Assembly: GCA_964023205.1 (NCBI GenBank)
Contig: OZ026843.1
Coordinates: forward strand, 10,397,093 to 10,461,092
DNA length: 64,000 nt
Direction: 5' to 3'
Origin: Lutraria lutraria
Taxonomy: Eukaryota; Mollusca; Bivalvia; Venerida; Mactridae
How positions within the stretch are numbered: the stretch's first letter is position 1; the number at the start of each line of letters is the position of its first letter. The position numbers and the translations under genes are program-made. This document shows, in pieces, positions 25,501 through 38,136 of the stretch. The notes under the pieces were generated by a model that saw nothing but the letters and a program-made list of their open reading frames with translations, was not told where the DNA came from and did not search any database.

Positions 25501-27629
25501 TTAGTTAGAACTGCTATAGAATGTTTAAATGATTAGTAAAAAAACTATTAATGATTATAAGCCATTTAGTGCCATTTTGATTGTCACTATTATCTGCACT
25601 TTTATGATAGACTGTTTGCCATTGTTATATATATTTCCATATCTATGAAAAGATGTAAAAGTTGAATCAAAGCACTGTGGGAAATGTTTGGGAGGCCTTG
25701 TATAGTTGTCTTGTGAGATTTCTGTATAATTAACTACAACATGTACAGTCATTCTTTAAATTAGAATTGAACTTTTTAAACTTTATACTGATGCTGTGTA
25801 GTTTACTGACTCTTGTGTTGTTGTGTTTAGTCTTGTATACAATGTTTGTATGACTTATGAGTTTCCTAATATGTTGAGGTCAATGATCCTCTGATGTTCT
25901 TTGTTAGTCAGTGTTTTATTGTGAGTCTAGCTCATTAAGTCAGTAATTATAATCATGTATTGATGGTGGATAACAAATCTTCTTAGAAATTACAAGGTTA
26001 GATCTGGGAGATGTTTGACTCGGTAAAGTAAATATTCTGGTTACTAAGTGAAAAAACGACAACTTGGCAACCATGTTGCTGTTCCTGCCATGGGCAATTA
26101 TTTACTCTCTGGGTACTTGGAGACAAATTGATTCTGACATCCACAAAGGAACAAGTGTTTGTAAATTGAATGTTTTCAGTGATAAAATAATTATCAGATC
26201 ATACAAGACGCCAGGATGCTTGTCTGCGGCAGGAAGGAATATACAGTGATTGCAAATCTATGTTCTATAAATATCATACAAGACATCTATGTATGGCAAT
26301 AAGTACTTTTAAGACAGCCACAGCCTCATCATGTGAGGAGCTTCAGATTTTGACATAATATGTCCATTTTTGGAAAGTTTTTCCGGAATAGAACATAAAT
26401 AACATATTTATACAGACAGATAGCCAGTCTTTATTTTTTTCTGAAATTCATTTCCATTGCTCTTAGTCTACATGATTATAAAAAAATAAGATCATGCAGT
26501 CTCAAAGCGCAAATTTCATCTTCATTCTGAACTACCACCTTGATGATGTTTGTAGTAATAATGACACATGTATACAGAAAACTCCTTTTTTGATGGCATA
26601 ATCTGATTAGCATTAATATTAGCAAAAAAACACCTCAAAAAATGTTATTTTAGAGATCAGTTTCGATTGTTTTACCCATGAATCCCAACTTATTCTTGTT
26701 TGATGTTCAATAATGAGAATTGTCTTACACATCTATAAAGTTAGGCAAGCAAGTATTTCAATTTTCCTCTAGGATGGAACTATTGGATTTTCCTTCAATA
26801 CTTAAGTTGTAAGTATTCTACAAATGCTACCCTATTGTTATTTATTCAAAGATAATTGGTTGCCTTTCCTGAAAGTACTTGATAGCCATCAATTTCTTAC
26901 GATTCAAGTATCAAGTATATGGTTACTGCTCTTAGCTTAACCCCTTTGCATGGAATTCTTGAAAACATTATTATTTCTTGAACTGTTCATTAAGTTCATG
27001 AAGCATGAATAACCATTTGACTCAGGGGTTATAACTTCATCAGTTATTGACTTCAGATCTTTTTTGTTATGACTTCTTCATGATACATCAATTTCTTTTA
27101 TGTGATCTTCAATAGACTTCTATTCAACTTTTTGTAAACCATTGGATATGCCTTACTGGCTACAATTATGATGTTCTGAAGATTTCAGAGAAAGCCAATG
27201 TGGAAGTTTACATATTTTATTAGTAATGTTTGTCCTGGAGGATAAACCTCAGCTTTTAGATCTAGACATGAACGTTAATTGTGCTTATAATTTTAAATCA
27301 AGTTGTTTAAGTAGGTAGATTGTTTAGATTTCATTCCAGTGTTTTGGTTGAATCACTGGAACCTAACATTGTTATGATCATCAGAAAGTCAAAATGTTCT
27401 ATGAATGTGATGTCATACATAAAATAACAACATTACTTAGTCGTCAACATGATTTAATGGATTTCTGAGAAATGTTGCTCTGTAAGACTTTGGATTGGAT
27501 TCTTTTAGCTTGTATACATTGTATATATACTGTAAAACAAAGAAAAATGTCTTTTTACTGAGACGGTCTCATCAAATTGATTATAAATACAAGTAATGAG
27601 CAAATATAGAAAATCAGTGTAATTATGAT
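22501..27629. other. Long AT-rich stretch, mostly empty
   Basis: Only the TGACCTTTGACC repeat at 24.3 kb is recognised. Short frames have no domain features. Confidence 0.5.
24261..24360 (-). mobile_element. TGACCTTTGACC repeat, copy 1
   Basis: TGACCTTGACCTTTGACTTA then CTGACCTGATAATGCACAGG and CAACATATGAAGTTTGATGA. It aligns along about 95 bp with the complement of 49570-49670. Confidence 0.8.
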
Positions 27630-27800
27630 ATAAAGGTTTTACCATAATTACGTATTTGTGTATATTATAAGATAAAGATTATACATGCATATATGTATTT
27701 ATAACATAATGATATGATATGATAATATAAAGATTTTACCATACACATGTGCATATAACAAAGATTTTACTGGACACATTGGCATGTAATATAAAGAATC
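27630..27800. repeat. Short AT-rich repeat, about 3 copies
   Basis: The phrase ATAAAGATTTTACCATACAC recurs imperfectly about every 30 bp or more, within low-complexity ATATGATATG sequence. Confidence 0.5.
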
Positions 27801-28136
27801 CAGTGAAGACTTAATGTTCTGGAGTTTTAACCCTGAAATTCTTAATTTGCATGAAATAAAATAAAATGAGAGATTTCCCAGTAAATTTAAAGTACTCCTG
27901 ACATAAGCATTGTACAACTTTGACATTTGGAGGAAGTTGTTGACATAGAGTTTTAGTTGATCAACTCATCTACTAAATGTGAAGTGCGTGTTGTAATATC
28001 TCAATAAAGATGGTACTTAATTGAACATATAATTACAGCTCTCTGTTCATCACTTAATCTCTGGAATCTCTAAATTTCCTATGTAATTAGATTAGTCATG
28101 ATTTTAAAGAAACCGTTGTCAAAAATTGACTCAAAT

Positions 28137-28463
28137 GCTTTTAATCATTATAAGTATAAAATGTTCTTTCACTTTTAAATCATTATAAATATTAAATGTT
28201 ATTTCACTCATGAATTGTTATAATTATATCATGTTATTTCAATTTTGAATCATTTTAAGTATAAAATTTTATTTCACTTTTAAATCATTTTAAGTATAAA
28301 ATTTTATTTAACTTTTTGAATCATTATAAGTATAAAATCTTATTTCACTCTTTAAATCATTTTAAGTATACAATTTTATTTCACTTTTTAAATCATTAAA
28401 GATAAATAAAATATTATTTCACTTTTTAATCATTATAAATATAATTTCACATTTAAATCATAA
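28137..28463. repeat. ~37-bp AT-rich tandem repeat, about 9 copies
   Basis: Units resemble TTTAAATCATTATAAGTATA followed by AAATGTTATTTCACTT. Copies carry single-base changes and small length changes. The array abuts a SINE on its right. Confidence 0.92.
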
Positions 28464-28673
28464 CCAAGGTTGTCCAATGGTTGGTCTGCTAGATTTGTAA
28501 TCCAGTGATCTGGGTTAGATCCCCAGTAGCGGTAGGTCATACCTTTCCATAAAAATTTGACAACAACGTTCATTTTCCTCAACATGTGGAGAAGTTGCCG
28601 GTTCCCTAGTGGAATGGTAAGTTTGTTAAGTGATCCAGCTTCCGTATGTAACTGAAAAATTGTTAAAAAACAG
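28462..28673 (+). mobile_element. tRNA-derived SINE
   Basis: AGGTTGTCCAATGGTTGGTC is an A-box region and GGGTTAGATCCCC a B box. It shares CATGTGGAGAAGTTGCCGG and TGTAACTGAAAAATTGTTAA with the copy at 10.8 kb. It sits directly after the 37-bp array. Confidence 0.75.
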
Positions 28674-29137
28674 CCTTATTTTCTTCACTCTTAGCAAGTC
28701 GTGCTTTCTCTTATAGAATCTCGTTTGATTGTGGCATGTGCAATTTATTCTGAATTTCATCATATTTTGTAACAAGCAGATACTATAATTGATGATAATT
28801 AGACTTCCTAACTTCTCACGCCATTGTTTTAATTAATTGTTGTGAAAATGTCAAATAAAAAAGAAAAAATCTGCATATTACGCCGACATGATGAATTTAG
28901 GAGAAGAAACATTCATTGAATTCTAGAAGTGGCTTCTCCAAAAAATTTAAGATGTTAGCAAAAGCTTCAAATTATCCTTCCTTACATGACTTGATGGACC
29001 ACATTATGTCATTCTTGGAATAAACGCATGTTGTGACAGTGATTTGAATCACAATGATGGCAAAGAAAGTAGTCAGTTATTGAGCTCTAATTAGACAAAT
29101 ATGAAGACAATAACAATAACTCACAAGTCATTTTTTA

Positions 29138-29215
29138 AGAGGCTCACAGGGAAGAATGGGCGTGTGCCTTACTGCGTTGCCTCTATAAATAAAGTCTTTA
29201 TTATTATTTTACAAA
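29138..29215 (+). mobile_element. LINE-like 3' end
   Basis: GAGGCTCACAGGGAAGAATG then GGCGTGTGCCTTACTGCGTT, ending CTCTATAAATAAAGTCTTTA and TTATTATTTTA. The AATAAA signal followed by a TTA tract is typical of a truncated non-LTR retrotransposon 3' end. No coding part remains. Confidence 0.55.
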
Positions 29216-29274
29216 CCGTGAGTGAGGGATTCTTTGATTATGGTCTCTTAGAAGTAATCACTAGCTGCTAACTA

Positions 29275-29540
29275 GTTTGATTCTTTCCTGGGAAAACATT
29301 TCACGTGTCAGGTACATCCTTCACGCTAACCCACTAGCCCACAGCCCGGGGCTAGTAAATTTCTATTCAGGCCAGTCAAGTTTCTTGAAATTGAATATTC
29401 AGTCTTGTGGTAAATTGTCTATTATCAATAGACTACATATAGTTTGGGCTATAGCTTTAAAAAGTTTGAACACTGCAGGTAGCTTTCCAGCTTGCATGGA
29501 GGTAGGTGGTTTTACTAAGATGTTAATTAATTAGGGTCGA
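29275..29540. mobile_element. GC-richer repeat-like stretch
   Basis: CACTAGCCCACAGCCCGGGG then CTAGTAAATTTC resembles the CTAGT-containing interior of CAGGG-ended elements. The 85-codon frame starting at 29277 has no recognisable domain. Confidence 0.35.
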
Positions 29541-30019
29541 TCTTCTCCACCATTAAAGCTAGAATAGGTGTCATATGCCCCAGGATGTTGGTGTGACTTT
29601 AAACCCCTGTGAAAACATAATAAAACTAAAATTTATTTTCATAGATAGATGTAAACGGAGGATAAAAGTTGGTTAATACTTAGTTTTAAATTTCTTCTTA
29701 GACACAAACAAAACAAACGCTTAATGTGTCTGTATAGTTATTTAGTATAATCTTATTTCACAGAATGAATCATTCATGTTGTTTCAGATTAGTGTTATTA
29801 CTTACGTTTTATCTATGTTTGGTTTTATTGCAACTAATGGAAGCAAATATGGATAAGCTTATTACAGTATCAGGTATTACTGTGGTTTTATGGTCTCAGA
29901 CTCCTTCGGGGAACATTATGTCGTATAGATAGATGAGTAGTTGTAAAACACTTTAGGAAATTACCAGTGCATCCAAACTTTTAATATTTAATTTGGTGCA
30001 GAAATGTTGTTTTCTAGTC

Positions 30020-30260
30020 TTTAGAAGGATTGAGATTGTAAAAATTGAGATCAGACTCGGCACTCAAATCTCAATTTCATTCGCAAAGTGTTATGGTTGA
30101 CAAGATAGAGCTGATTAATGTTTAAATACATATTCAGGTCAATTATGCTGTCAGATTATTGTAACAATAGCATCATTATAGTCTGATCATGATAAATTTA
30201 AAACAGTGAGATTTGAGCTTGGCCACCATTCTCATGTTTATATAATTTCGCACTCAAGAC
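30020..30260. mobile_element. Relative of the 47.5-kb element, fragment
   Basis: GTTGACAAGATAGAGCTGATT and nearby AAATACATATTCAGGTCAAT match the interior of 47508-48215. ACTCGGCACTCAAATCTCAA and GATTTGAGCTTGGCCACC lie in opposed orientation near the edges. Confidence 0.5.
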
Positions 30261-30989
30261 TTTTAATATCATTGAGTGTATTAAAGAGTTATGCATGCTT
30301 CTCAATATTGTTGTATGAAAAATATAATTATGAAGCTTATTAAAAAAAAATAAGATCATAGATAAAGTGAAATTGTATTGATAATTTAATTACTATCTTC
30401 ATGTATGTGTATTACTTGTTAAACCAATATGATAGCAAATATGCTCTAGTCCTTGAACAGTGAGGCAATTCATTGATAAATTATAAATCATTCTTATTAT
30501 GACATGTTCCAGTACATGTATGATAACATAGACCTTGTCAATCTGTCTAGTTCCATCATATTATAGAGAAATCAGGATATCTTTATATTACATTTTTCAG
30601 CTAAAAACCTTTAGTTGCGCATACTTTCGATAAGCAAACAAGCTGGAAGGTTGCAGGGAATGTGGGTAAAAGATCAATACATTGTAATTAGGTGTAAAAG
30701 TACCGCAAATTATTGACGTTTGGCTCATCACTTAGATTAATTATGTTTGTATTCTTCAAACAATTTGATGGACTCGGATGGACAGATTGTTTGAACAAAC
30801 CTATACATGTAAACAATGTGCTATGATCTATTCCTGCTCGTTTGATGGCTGGAGATATGTCGGAGACTTTCCAAACATTGACAATTGTTGAAATAGATCC
30901 AATAGTGGAAACCTAGGACCAGAAAAACTTGAAATATGTAATGTTTGATTTCAAAGGTCATAATACAGCTACAGTAATATTCTGCTTTT

Positions 30990-31005
30990 GGGGGGGGGGG
31001 GGGGG
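30990..31005. repeat. G16 homopolymer
   Basis: An uninterrupted run of 16 G in AT-rich sequence. It could form a G-quadruplex on this strand. Length is uncertain because homopolymers are error-prone in sequencing. Confidence 0.9.
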
Positions 31006-31318
31006 TATTGGAGACTAATTTATAAGGGTGTTTGACAGATTGTTTGTCATAATAATGTTAATTCCAAATTATCATAATTTCTGTTTACTTTTGTTAAGTA
31101 TGTAAATGTGTAACAAGAATTGAAATATTTCTAAATGTAATATAACAAGGTATCTTATTCTCTAAAATGTGTGTTTTAGCTATTTGGTTGGCTTGAATTT
31201 TAATTTCTTTGTGTTACTGTTAAAGTGCAAATCATCATATAAACTATGTTTTCATATATTTTATTGTGACTGATTAACAATTCTGGTTTTGAATAAGATT
31301 ACACTGCAAGTGTTAATA

Positions 31319-31372
31319 ACAAAGGGAGGTTACTCATCTTGTATTGATTAATAACCAGTTACTTCCCTTTGT
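31319..31372. mobile_element. 54-bp hairpin, AAAGGGAGGTTACT arms
   Basis: ACAAAGGGAGGTTACT and AGTTACTTCCCTTTGT pair at 14 of 16 positions across a 22-bp loop. Similar AAAGGGAGATAACT hairpins are common in mollusc genomes (recollection). Confidence 0.65.
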
Positions 31373-32160
31373 AATATTTTTAAAAATTCTTTCAAACATT
31401 ATGATTCGCCTTGAATTGTCAATTATTTCGTACATTTTTGTGTTTTGAGAGTATATGTAATTGATATGTGCCTTTTTATTCTGACTAATGATAAATTGTA
31501 AAACAAACAATAAATGATTTATATTTTATTGCACATTACATCTGATATTTGTTTATTTAACTTTATTGCAGCAACAACCAAATAATTGATGGCAATTTCT
31601 CTCAAATTAATCCCACTTCTATTTTTGTATGTTATGATTTATGACAATGATAATAATAACGTTACTACAAGCAATGATAAAAGAGATAATTTCAATCTAC
31701 GTACAGAAGTGGTTTAATCAAAGTGGCTCTGATAGGAACATATTCTAGCTTTTTGGACAACCTCATATTTTGTCTGTTCGGACATGTTAGATAGCAGGGC
31801 ATCAGTTGTTGAAGCATATAACAGGATGAACAAAGTATTCCTAATCTGACAGATACCTTTTTATTATCATCATTATATGCACCAACAAATCATAGAAGCA
31901 CACAGTTATTATGACTATGATACCTGTTAAAACAATTTAATCCTATCTACATGGTAAGGCAGTCACTGAGTGGAATAAATCTATCAGTCCCATTTTCTGG
32001 ACTTTGTCTATGATTTCCATGAATCATTGAACTGCTAGAACAGAATATGGACACATCAGATAATGTTTATTAATATCAAACACTGTCAGATACATGTATG
32101 CAGCAGACCTGTTGATCAGATTGAGGGGAAATTCTTCTGCAACAACAACAACACTAAAAT

Positions 32161-32342
32161 CAAAGTACTGAAAGTACTCATGGGAATTGAATTTACATAA
32201 TTATAGACCTGCACTGCAACATGGAAAGTTTAACAACTGCATTGCAGATGTAGAAATACGTAGCACTTTGGTCTGCATCAAAATTCCTGCGTGCTGAGTG
32301 AGTGCCGCCTATGGAAAGCTGGACTATCGTTCAGTTTCCAAC
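32161..32342 (+). mobile_element. Dispersed repeat R1, copy b (full)
   Basis: Starts CAAAGTACTGAAAGTACTCA, then TGGGAATTGAAT; ends CTATCGTTCAGTTTCCAA. The ends are weakly inverted (ATGGAAACTGAAC in copy d against GTTCAGTTTCCAA), so it may be a non-autonomous DNA element. Confidence 0.8.
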
Positions 32343-32706
32343 AAAAAAGTCATGTTGTGCTTTTCATTGTTGCTTGTTTCATGTTATTTAAACCACTCAT
32401 CGTAAAAATAATTTGAATATTAATTGAAGAATTATGCGTTATATACTAATTGAGTTTTAATGCCCGTAATGCAGCATATAAGTTATTGTAGTGTCCAGCC
32501 ATTCAACATTTCTAAACTTAGTGTTGTAACAATGCTTACAGATATAAGAGACTATTTTAACATCCTCTGACATCTTCTACAAAGCTTCTTGTTTGATGCT
32601 CTAAAAAACTTATAAGTTTAAAGAAGAGTTTTGTAATAAAAATGAGGCATAGAGGTAATAAACATCAGACATTGTGTTTAGAAAGCCACTAAATCTATCA
32701 ATTTAT

Positions 32707-32782
32707 CGAGGGTTCAATGCAACAGTGTCGTAACTCATACTGGAATAAGAACATGTTACGACAGTGTTGCGCTGAACCCTCG
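32707..32782. mobile_element. 76-bp hairpin element, second copy
   Basis: Same length and about 66 of 76 positions identical by eye to the element at 61195-61270. Arms CGAGGGTTCAATGCAACAGT and GTGTTGCGCTGAACCCTCG pair nearly throughout. The flanks TTAT and TAAT match at three of four bases, fitting an aged 4-bp duplication. Confidence 0.82.
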
Positions 32783-32883
32783 TAATATACTGCTTTATAT
32801 ACTGATATTATCCTGATCATGATAGACGTGAAAGGAATTTGATTTTATGTCATAGAAATAATTGAACAGCATTTCATTAGATA

Positions 32884-33070
32884 CTGTAAAACCTGTGTCA
32901 GCAGCCATCTCTTAATAAAGGCCTCTCTTTGAATCAAGACCATTCTTTTAAAAACTGTAAATTGATTATTTAGAACAAAATGACCTCCAAATAATGGCCA
33001 ACTGTCAAACTCTAATTACAGGTCACATTATATCTATCCCAGGGGAGGCCTTAATCTACAGGTTTGACTG
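32884..33070. mobile_element. MITE 'CAGTCAAACCTGT', 187 bp
   Basis: Left end CTGTAAAACCTGTGTCAGCA, right end CTACAGGTTTGACTG, TA on both sides. The interior AAATGACCTCCAAATAATGG is shared with the fragment near 55820. Confidence 0.75.
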
Positions 33071-33072
33071 TA

Positions 33073-34070
33073 TTTGAATAATTTAGAATCATCTGAGGTT
33101 CCTGTGTCCAATTGTTTGTCCATCTTTTAACTCCACTAGCTGTGTGCATTGGGTGTATTAATCATACTTTTAAGTTACTCATCTTAATTAAAGTTGGAAA
33201 GGTAAGAAAATGACGATCTAAGTTGATCATGATCAGGAATGAAATGAAATCATAAGATCAGCGGAGTAATGTCCAAGTTTGTTACATGTATGATAAATTG
33301 ACAAATTTGATGAATAAAGTGATAAAAGCTTAGAAAACAGATTTCTCTTTTTTATAAATATGCACATATATACATATTGGTGTCAAGAAAATGTGCGTGT
33401 GTTCCAGTTAAAATAATAAGTAATTCCATTTACTCCTTGAGCACTCTGTATAATGTCGTGCATATGAAATATAGTTTTTTCTCTTATCCTGGCCATGCCG
33501 TGGAACTCTGCCAATTTTAGAAACTAAAAGAAAATAAATATAAAGATTTATAAATCTGTCTTGAAATTGATTTTAAGTTTCAAGTCTAGAAGTTTTCCAA
33601 TTTAAATCCGACAGACACAAAATCCATTAATTCATCGTTTAACAAGATCAGTATATGAATATATTTTCTAAATGTCTGTAACCCTCTTGTAGAATGCACT
33701 CCATTTACTTTGTGTACAGTATCTATTTAAGGTCTTGTAATTGACTGACTGGTCATATCAAGTTTTACCAATTTATAGATTTAAAAACTAAACCATATAA
33801 TTTAATATACTTAATTAAATCCACTGCATAATGTCTATTTCATGAACATGTGATATATTTGATTGACCAATCAAATGCAAGAACAGGTGTTTTCTTACAT
33901 TTTGGGCAAGGCACCTCAGCCTTTACCGTGGGGATGTAATAGCGGGTTGAAGTACGTCTCTTTTGGGTGAAAAAGTCTCGCCTGAAACAAATTTGGGAAT
34001 TAAATTTCAAGCAATAAATTTTTAAAAAAACATATACATTCCACCCTTTATCATAACGTCAAATACTACA
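33073..34070. other. AT-rich, nothing firm
   Basis: A CCAAT box near 33865 is the only notable string. Confidence 0.5.
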
Positions 34071-34078
34071 TGACGTCA
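34071..34078. promoter_or_regulatory. Perfect CRE palindrome TGACGTCA
   Basis: TGACGTCA, the full ATF/CREB-type palindrome, sits in ACATGACGTCACGTCC. A CCAAT box (GACCAATCA) lies ~200 bp upstream. One site in 64 kb could be chance. Confidence 0.3.
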
Positions 34079-34106
34079 CGTCCGTTGTTTATTATTATGT
34101 ATTATT

Positions 34107-34131
34107 CTGATGAAGGCGCAATGCCGTAACG
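34107..34131 (+). ncRNA. Hammerhead-like motif remnant
   Basis: CTGATGA is followed by a small stem GGC-GCAAT-GCC and then GTAAC where a hammerhead ribozyme would have GAAAC. Type I hammerheads with short stems are carried by Penelope-like elements and retrozymes in animals. The A-to-T change in the GAAA core would probably abolish cleavage, and I cannot define stems I and III. Confidence 0.25.
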
Positions 34132-34754
34132 TAAAGAAACATAAAGAAATTTTAACACTTGTTGTTGTCTAAACTGTATTGTATAAGCTATAAATTTGAG
34201 TTTGGGGAAAATTGCATGATTTCAAAGAAATTTACAGAGGGAATTAAGGCACTCTTTACAGGTTACGCAACTATATAATAAAGAAAAGCCCCACAAGAAT
34301 GATTGCAGGTTTCTGATGAATATTGAACAAACAACAATATACTCAGCATGTTGAAACGATTGTTAACTTGTTGTTTATAGATGTACAATGTAGGAATATT
34401 TTGGCATGTTTTTACAGTCAGGTGTTTGGCTAGATATGTCAGTTATCACTTGAACATTTGTTACAAGCCTAACATAGCCCTGGTGTGATGATGTATGCCA
34501 GAACCATGGTACATTCTTGAACATCTGGACTATCTAACTTTTCGAACATTTATTGCATGTCCTTATCCAACTTTATCTACCAGCACTGTTATGTATTATT
34601 TTCTTCGTATTTTTAATGCATTTTATGAAATAAATAGCCAGATGTCATGAGATTAAACGATACCACTGGTTGATTGTTACAATAGAGAAATCAATAACAT
34701 TTTGAAAATGTATAAATAGAAAGAGAAATAAATATATAAACCTCTGTGCTTATA

Positions 34755-35091
34755 TTAAAGGCCCATTAGCTTTTTGTATTTAGTAAAATAGAACAATTGA
34801 TAAAATGATTGTAAAATATAAGAAATATATTCTATTTGCTCTAAAACAATGTTTACATAATGCCTTTTTTAGCCAGATCTCATAAAAGTGTTTTTTCTTA
34901 TTTTTTTGCAATATCATTTAAAAAAATACTCATTATACAGTGCTATATTTCTTTGTGTACTTCATGATCAAAAATGAAAATTTTGGAATGTTTATAATAA
35001 AAGTAAAAGTCAATTTCACTGATAAGACCTCATTCTTGGTAAAATAAGACCTACTTTAATTTTAACATACAAAAAGCTAATGGGGCTTTAA
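34755..35091. mobile_element. TTAA-ended MITE, 337 bp
   Basis: The ends are TTAAAGGCCCATTAGCTTTT and, in complement, TTAAAGCCCCATTAGCTTTT; the 25-bp inversions differ at one base. TATA lies directly outside both ends (34751-34754 and 35092-35095). The target could be TTAA (piggyBac-like) or TA/TATA with TTAA inside the element. No coding capacity. Confidence 0.82.
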
Positions 35092-35328
35092 TATAACTAT
35101 AATGCAACTAAATGTATCAGAATGGTTATGAAATTTTCCAAATAATTGCTGTTAATGTAAATATTTGTATCTAACCATGATATAAAAGAACTTTGAAGAT
35201 ATGATAGATTTATCTCTCCATTGATAGGATTCCAACTCTGGACCGTTTAGATAATATTGGGGGTCTTAAAATAATGATGTCACATGTAAGTCACAATACT
35301 TCAATGTTAATCCTTGTCTTTCTGAATA

Positions 35329-35449
35329 CAGGGGTTGTGATTTTTTCGCTGATCGGCGGATTTCCTCATTTTTGTTCATCTCTGGACCAATTGGTGGTCC
35401 GTAGGTAAATGAAATTGATTTTCCTCTTATCCCACTTATCACACCCCTG
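35329..35449. mobile_element. CAGGGG-ended short element, 121 bp
   Basis: It begins CAGGGGTTGTGA and ends TCACACCCCTG, an imperfect inversion. I see no matching flanking duplication, so the boundaries or the call may be wrong. Two short minus-strand frames here are by-products. Confidence 0.45.
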
Positions 35450-38136
35450 ACTGCATGCACAGTTGTCTGTAAGTTCTCTAATACCCAACAAACTTCCCCT
35501 GAGTGTTCTCTGCCCCAAATGAGTCTGATCTGACTTTGGTATTGAGTCTTTCAAATTTTAACTCTGTTATTCATCTTCAGAGACATATAAATTCATGCTC
35601 TCAATTTTACAAGACTTATATCCTAGTTTTGACAAATAAATTTAGGCGAGTGTTTGACAAATCTGAGTTGATGTGTCTCATTTCTTCCTGTATGTATTAA
35701 AATGATCATTCTTACTCAAAGTTGAAGAAACTTGTCTTGTTGGCTTATATTTGCTTAATGCCGTGGATTTGTGAATTTAGAATTGAACTTGTATTCTGAC
35801 ATAGAATAAGTATTCCATCTTGTGTATACTTTCTGTGCTTTTTCTTTTCTTTGTGGTAGATTGACGTCTTTTTCGTGGCATTTTCTCTTCAAGATATATG
35901 TTCGGTATGTCTGATTGATAAAACATGAGTTTTGTATGAAAATGCTCAGGGTATTCCATCTAGCTCAGAGTTATGAATTAAATATTGATGGTTTTAGTTT
36001 GGCTCCAAAAGTCTTTATGAAAAAAATATAAGACTTTAGTGCTCTATCATATCAGGGTCTAGTATAAGCCCAGAATAAAACCATTAATGTTTGCCCTTAA
36101 AGTGACTAACACGGAAAAAAAGTCCACGACCCAAAACGAATATTTTACATATCTTAGGTCTAGAATGTATTTTTTTTCTCATGATATGCTGTAGACCTAC
36201 GTCTTTCTAAGCACTTAATTATTTCATGGTGTTGATCGAATGATTCTCTACCTACCTTCACATAATAAAAACAAAATATTACCTTGGACCAAAAATGACT
36301 AAAATTGTTATCTTATAACTTATTAATGACAATCTTTAACTGCATTGTATGTGGTCCCCGGCTTCAGATTAAAATCAAGTCCTTTAATTCTGGGAAATGT
36401 TCTTGGTAGCTCCTTCTTCACAATAATGACAACCGTTAATGTATTAATAATAGCTAACCATAGTAACTGTCATGTTTTGACAGATGTTACACTATTTTAC
36501 AATTTCTTGACAACTTCACTGGAGTTAATACCAGGCTATCAACTTTCCCACAGGGGCTAGTGTTTGACTGGTTCCATGTCCCCTAATTAAGTTTTTTTCC
36601 TCCTTCAACAGACCTTGATGTTTTATAGCTAGAAATGAAGCTATGGTGTAAGCCTTTCTTGAATAGATATTTGCCATAAAACACATGAAAAACTTATTTC
36701 TTGCTTATTCTGTTAGATTTCTCTGAGACTTCTCACAGACCCCCTATGTATGTTTCTATTAGTATAAAATGGAATAAAACTGTGTGGTATAAAATATAAT
36801 AGTAATAGAAATAGTGAATGTATAAATTGATAACACCTGCTTTACAAAGTTCCTTGTGGAAGATACAGAAGTTATGAAATTACTCTTTATTTTATTATAC
36901 TTATATAGCAAGTGGCATAATTATGAGTTAATATAATAATGTTTAGTTCATAAACTAGGAGTTTGCTCTTAACTCAAACACAGTGTGTATCATTAGATTT
37001 AAAACAAAAAAAGTGTTTCATTTATTCTGTTCTAACTTAATCTACAATTTATCATCTGTCTTATTCTCTTGCTAATTGTTTCACTCCATTTTTCTGATTT
37101 TCTGCTACCACATGTCACTTGCTCACTTTCTTCCCATGTTGTATTTCCCTGTTATTGGATATCATACTTACCATTGATTACCATGTCCAGGCCTTTGTAT
37201 GCCATTATTAAAGCAGAAATTCAGCTCCAATCCCCTAATGAAAAAGTTGATATTTAATCTACTTTTTCATCCTAAAATTCCTTAGTCAGGTATTTACTTT
37301 TTAATTTACAAAAAATAAAGCCAATAACAACTGCGTATATTGGGTATAGCAAAAAAAAATGTTTTCCTTACTTTCATTTGAATATACATTGTCATACTCT
37401 CCTTAAGATATTAACCATGTCATAATATCCCTAACTATCCACTCAGGTGACCATAAAATGCTGTCCCTTAAATTACTCTCCAGTAATTACCATGACATAC
37501 TTTCACTTAATCACCCTTTCTACTATTGACTCCTCATACTCTCTGAGCTTCTGTGAGGGTACACTCAGCTAATGTGAATATAATGCACATTGTCAGAATA
37601 ATTGAACTTAACTTGTTCAAGCATGCAGAGATATATACATTATTATACAACTATTACAAAAATATCTGTAATATTTTCTTACTGTAGACAACCTGTGACT
37701 ACATACAGGTTAATTAGTTAGTAATTAGGTCTGGTATAGGATATAACATCAGGAAGGTGAGGATTTAGATAATATATCAGGGTCATTATAGTCACCATCA
37801 CACCATTCATTGTTAGGTAACATTGCGTGTACTGTTAGGTAATATTTTATGTAATACTCCTAATTATGCAGCTTTTATAGCTTGGCATTATATTCAGTGT
37901 ACCACTTACAGTGCTTTGATTCCACTTCTGATATTTTCTTACCCTCAGGTTTGGAGAGAGTAACATCATTATTCGTATTGACATTTTGATTTGATTGTTT
38001 CAAATATTACAATGAGAGTTCTACATAATAATCATGTTTCAGTGCAGACATACATGGAACATGCAAAAGTGATCACTAATTATTTATTAATTAGATTAGA
38101 AACTTATTTGGACTTGGAAATGTCAAATGTTATTAA
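35450..38136. other. AT-rich, nothing assigned
   Basis: Several 60-71 codon frames without domain character; no repeat recognised. Confidence 0.5.

Larger units (their letters stand above)
30261..32160. other. AT-rich, mostly empty
   Basis: Contains the G16 run and the 54-bp hairpin listed separately; otherwise nothing recognised. Confidence 0.5.

Noticed and set aside
35266..35554. Overlapping minus frames of 64 and 62 codons
   Set aside because: They cover the putative CAGGGG element; two frames of the same DNA cannot both be real and neither has a recognisable domain.
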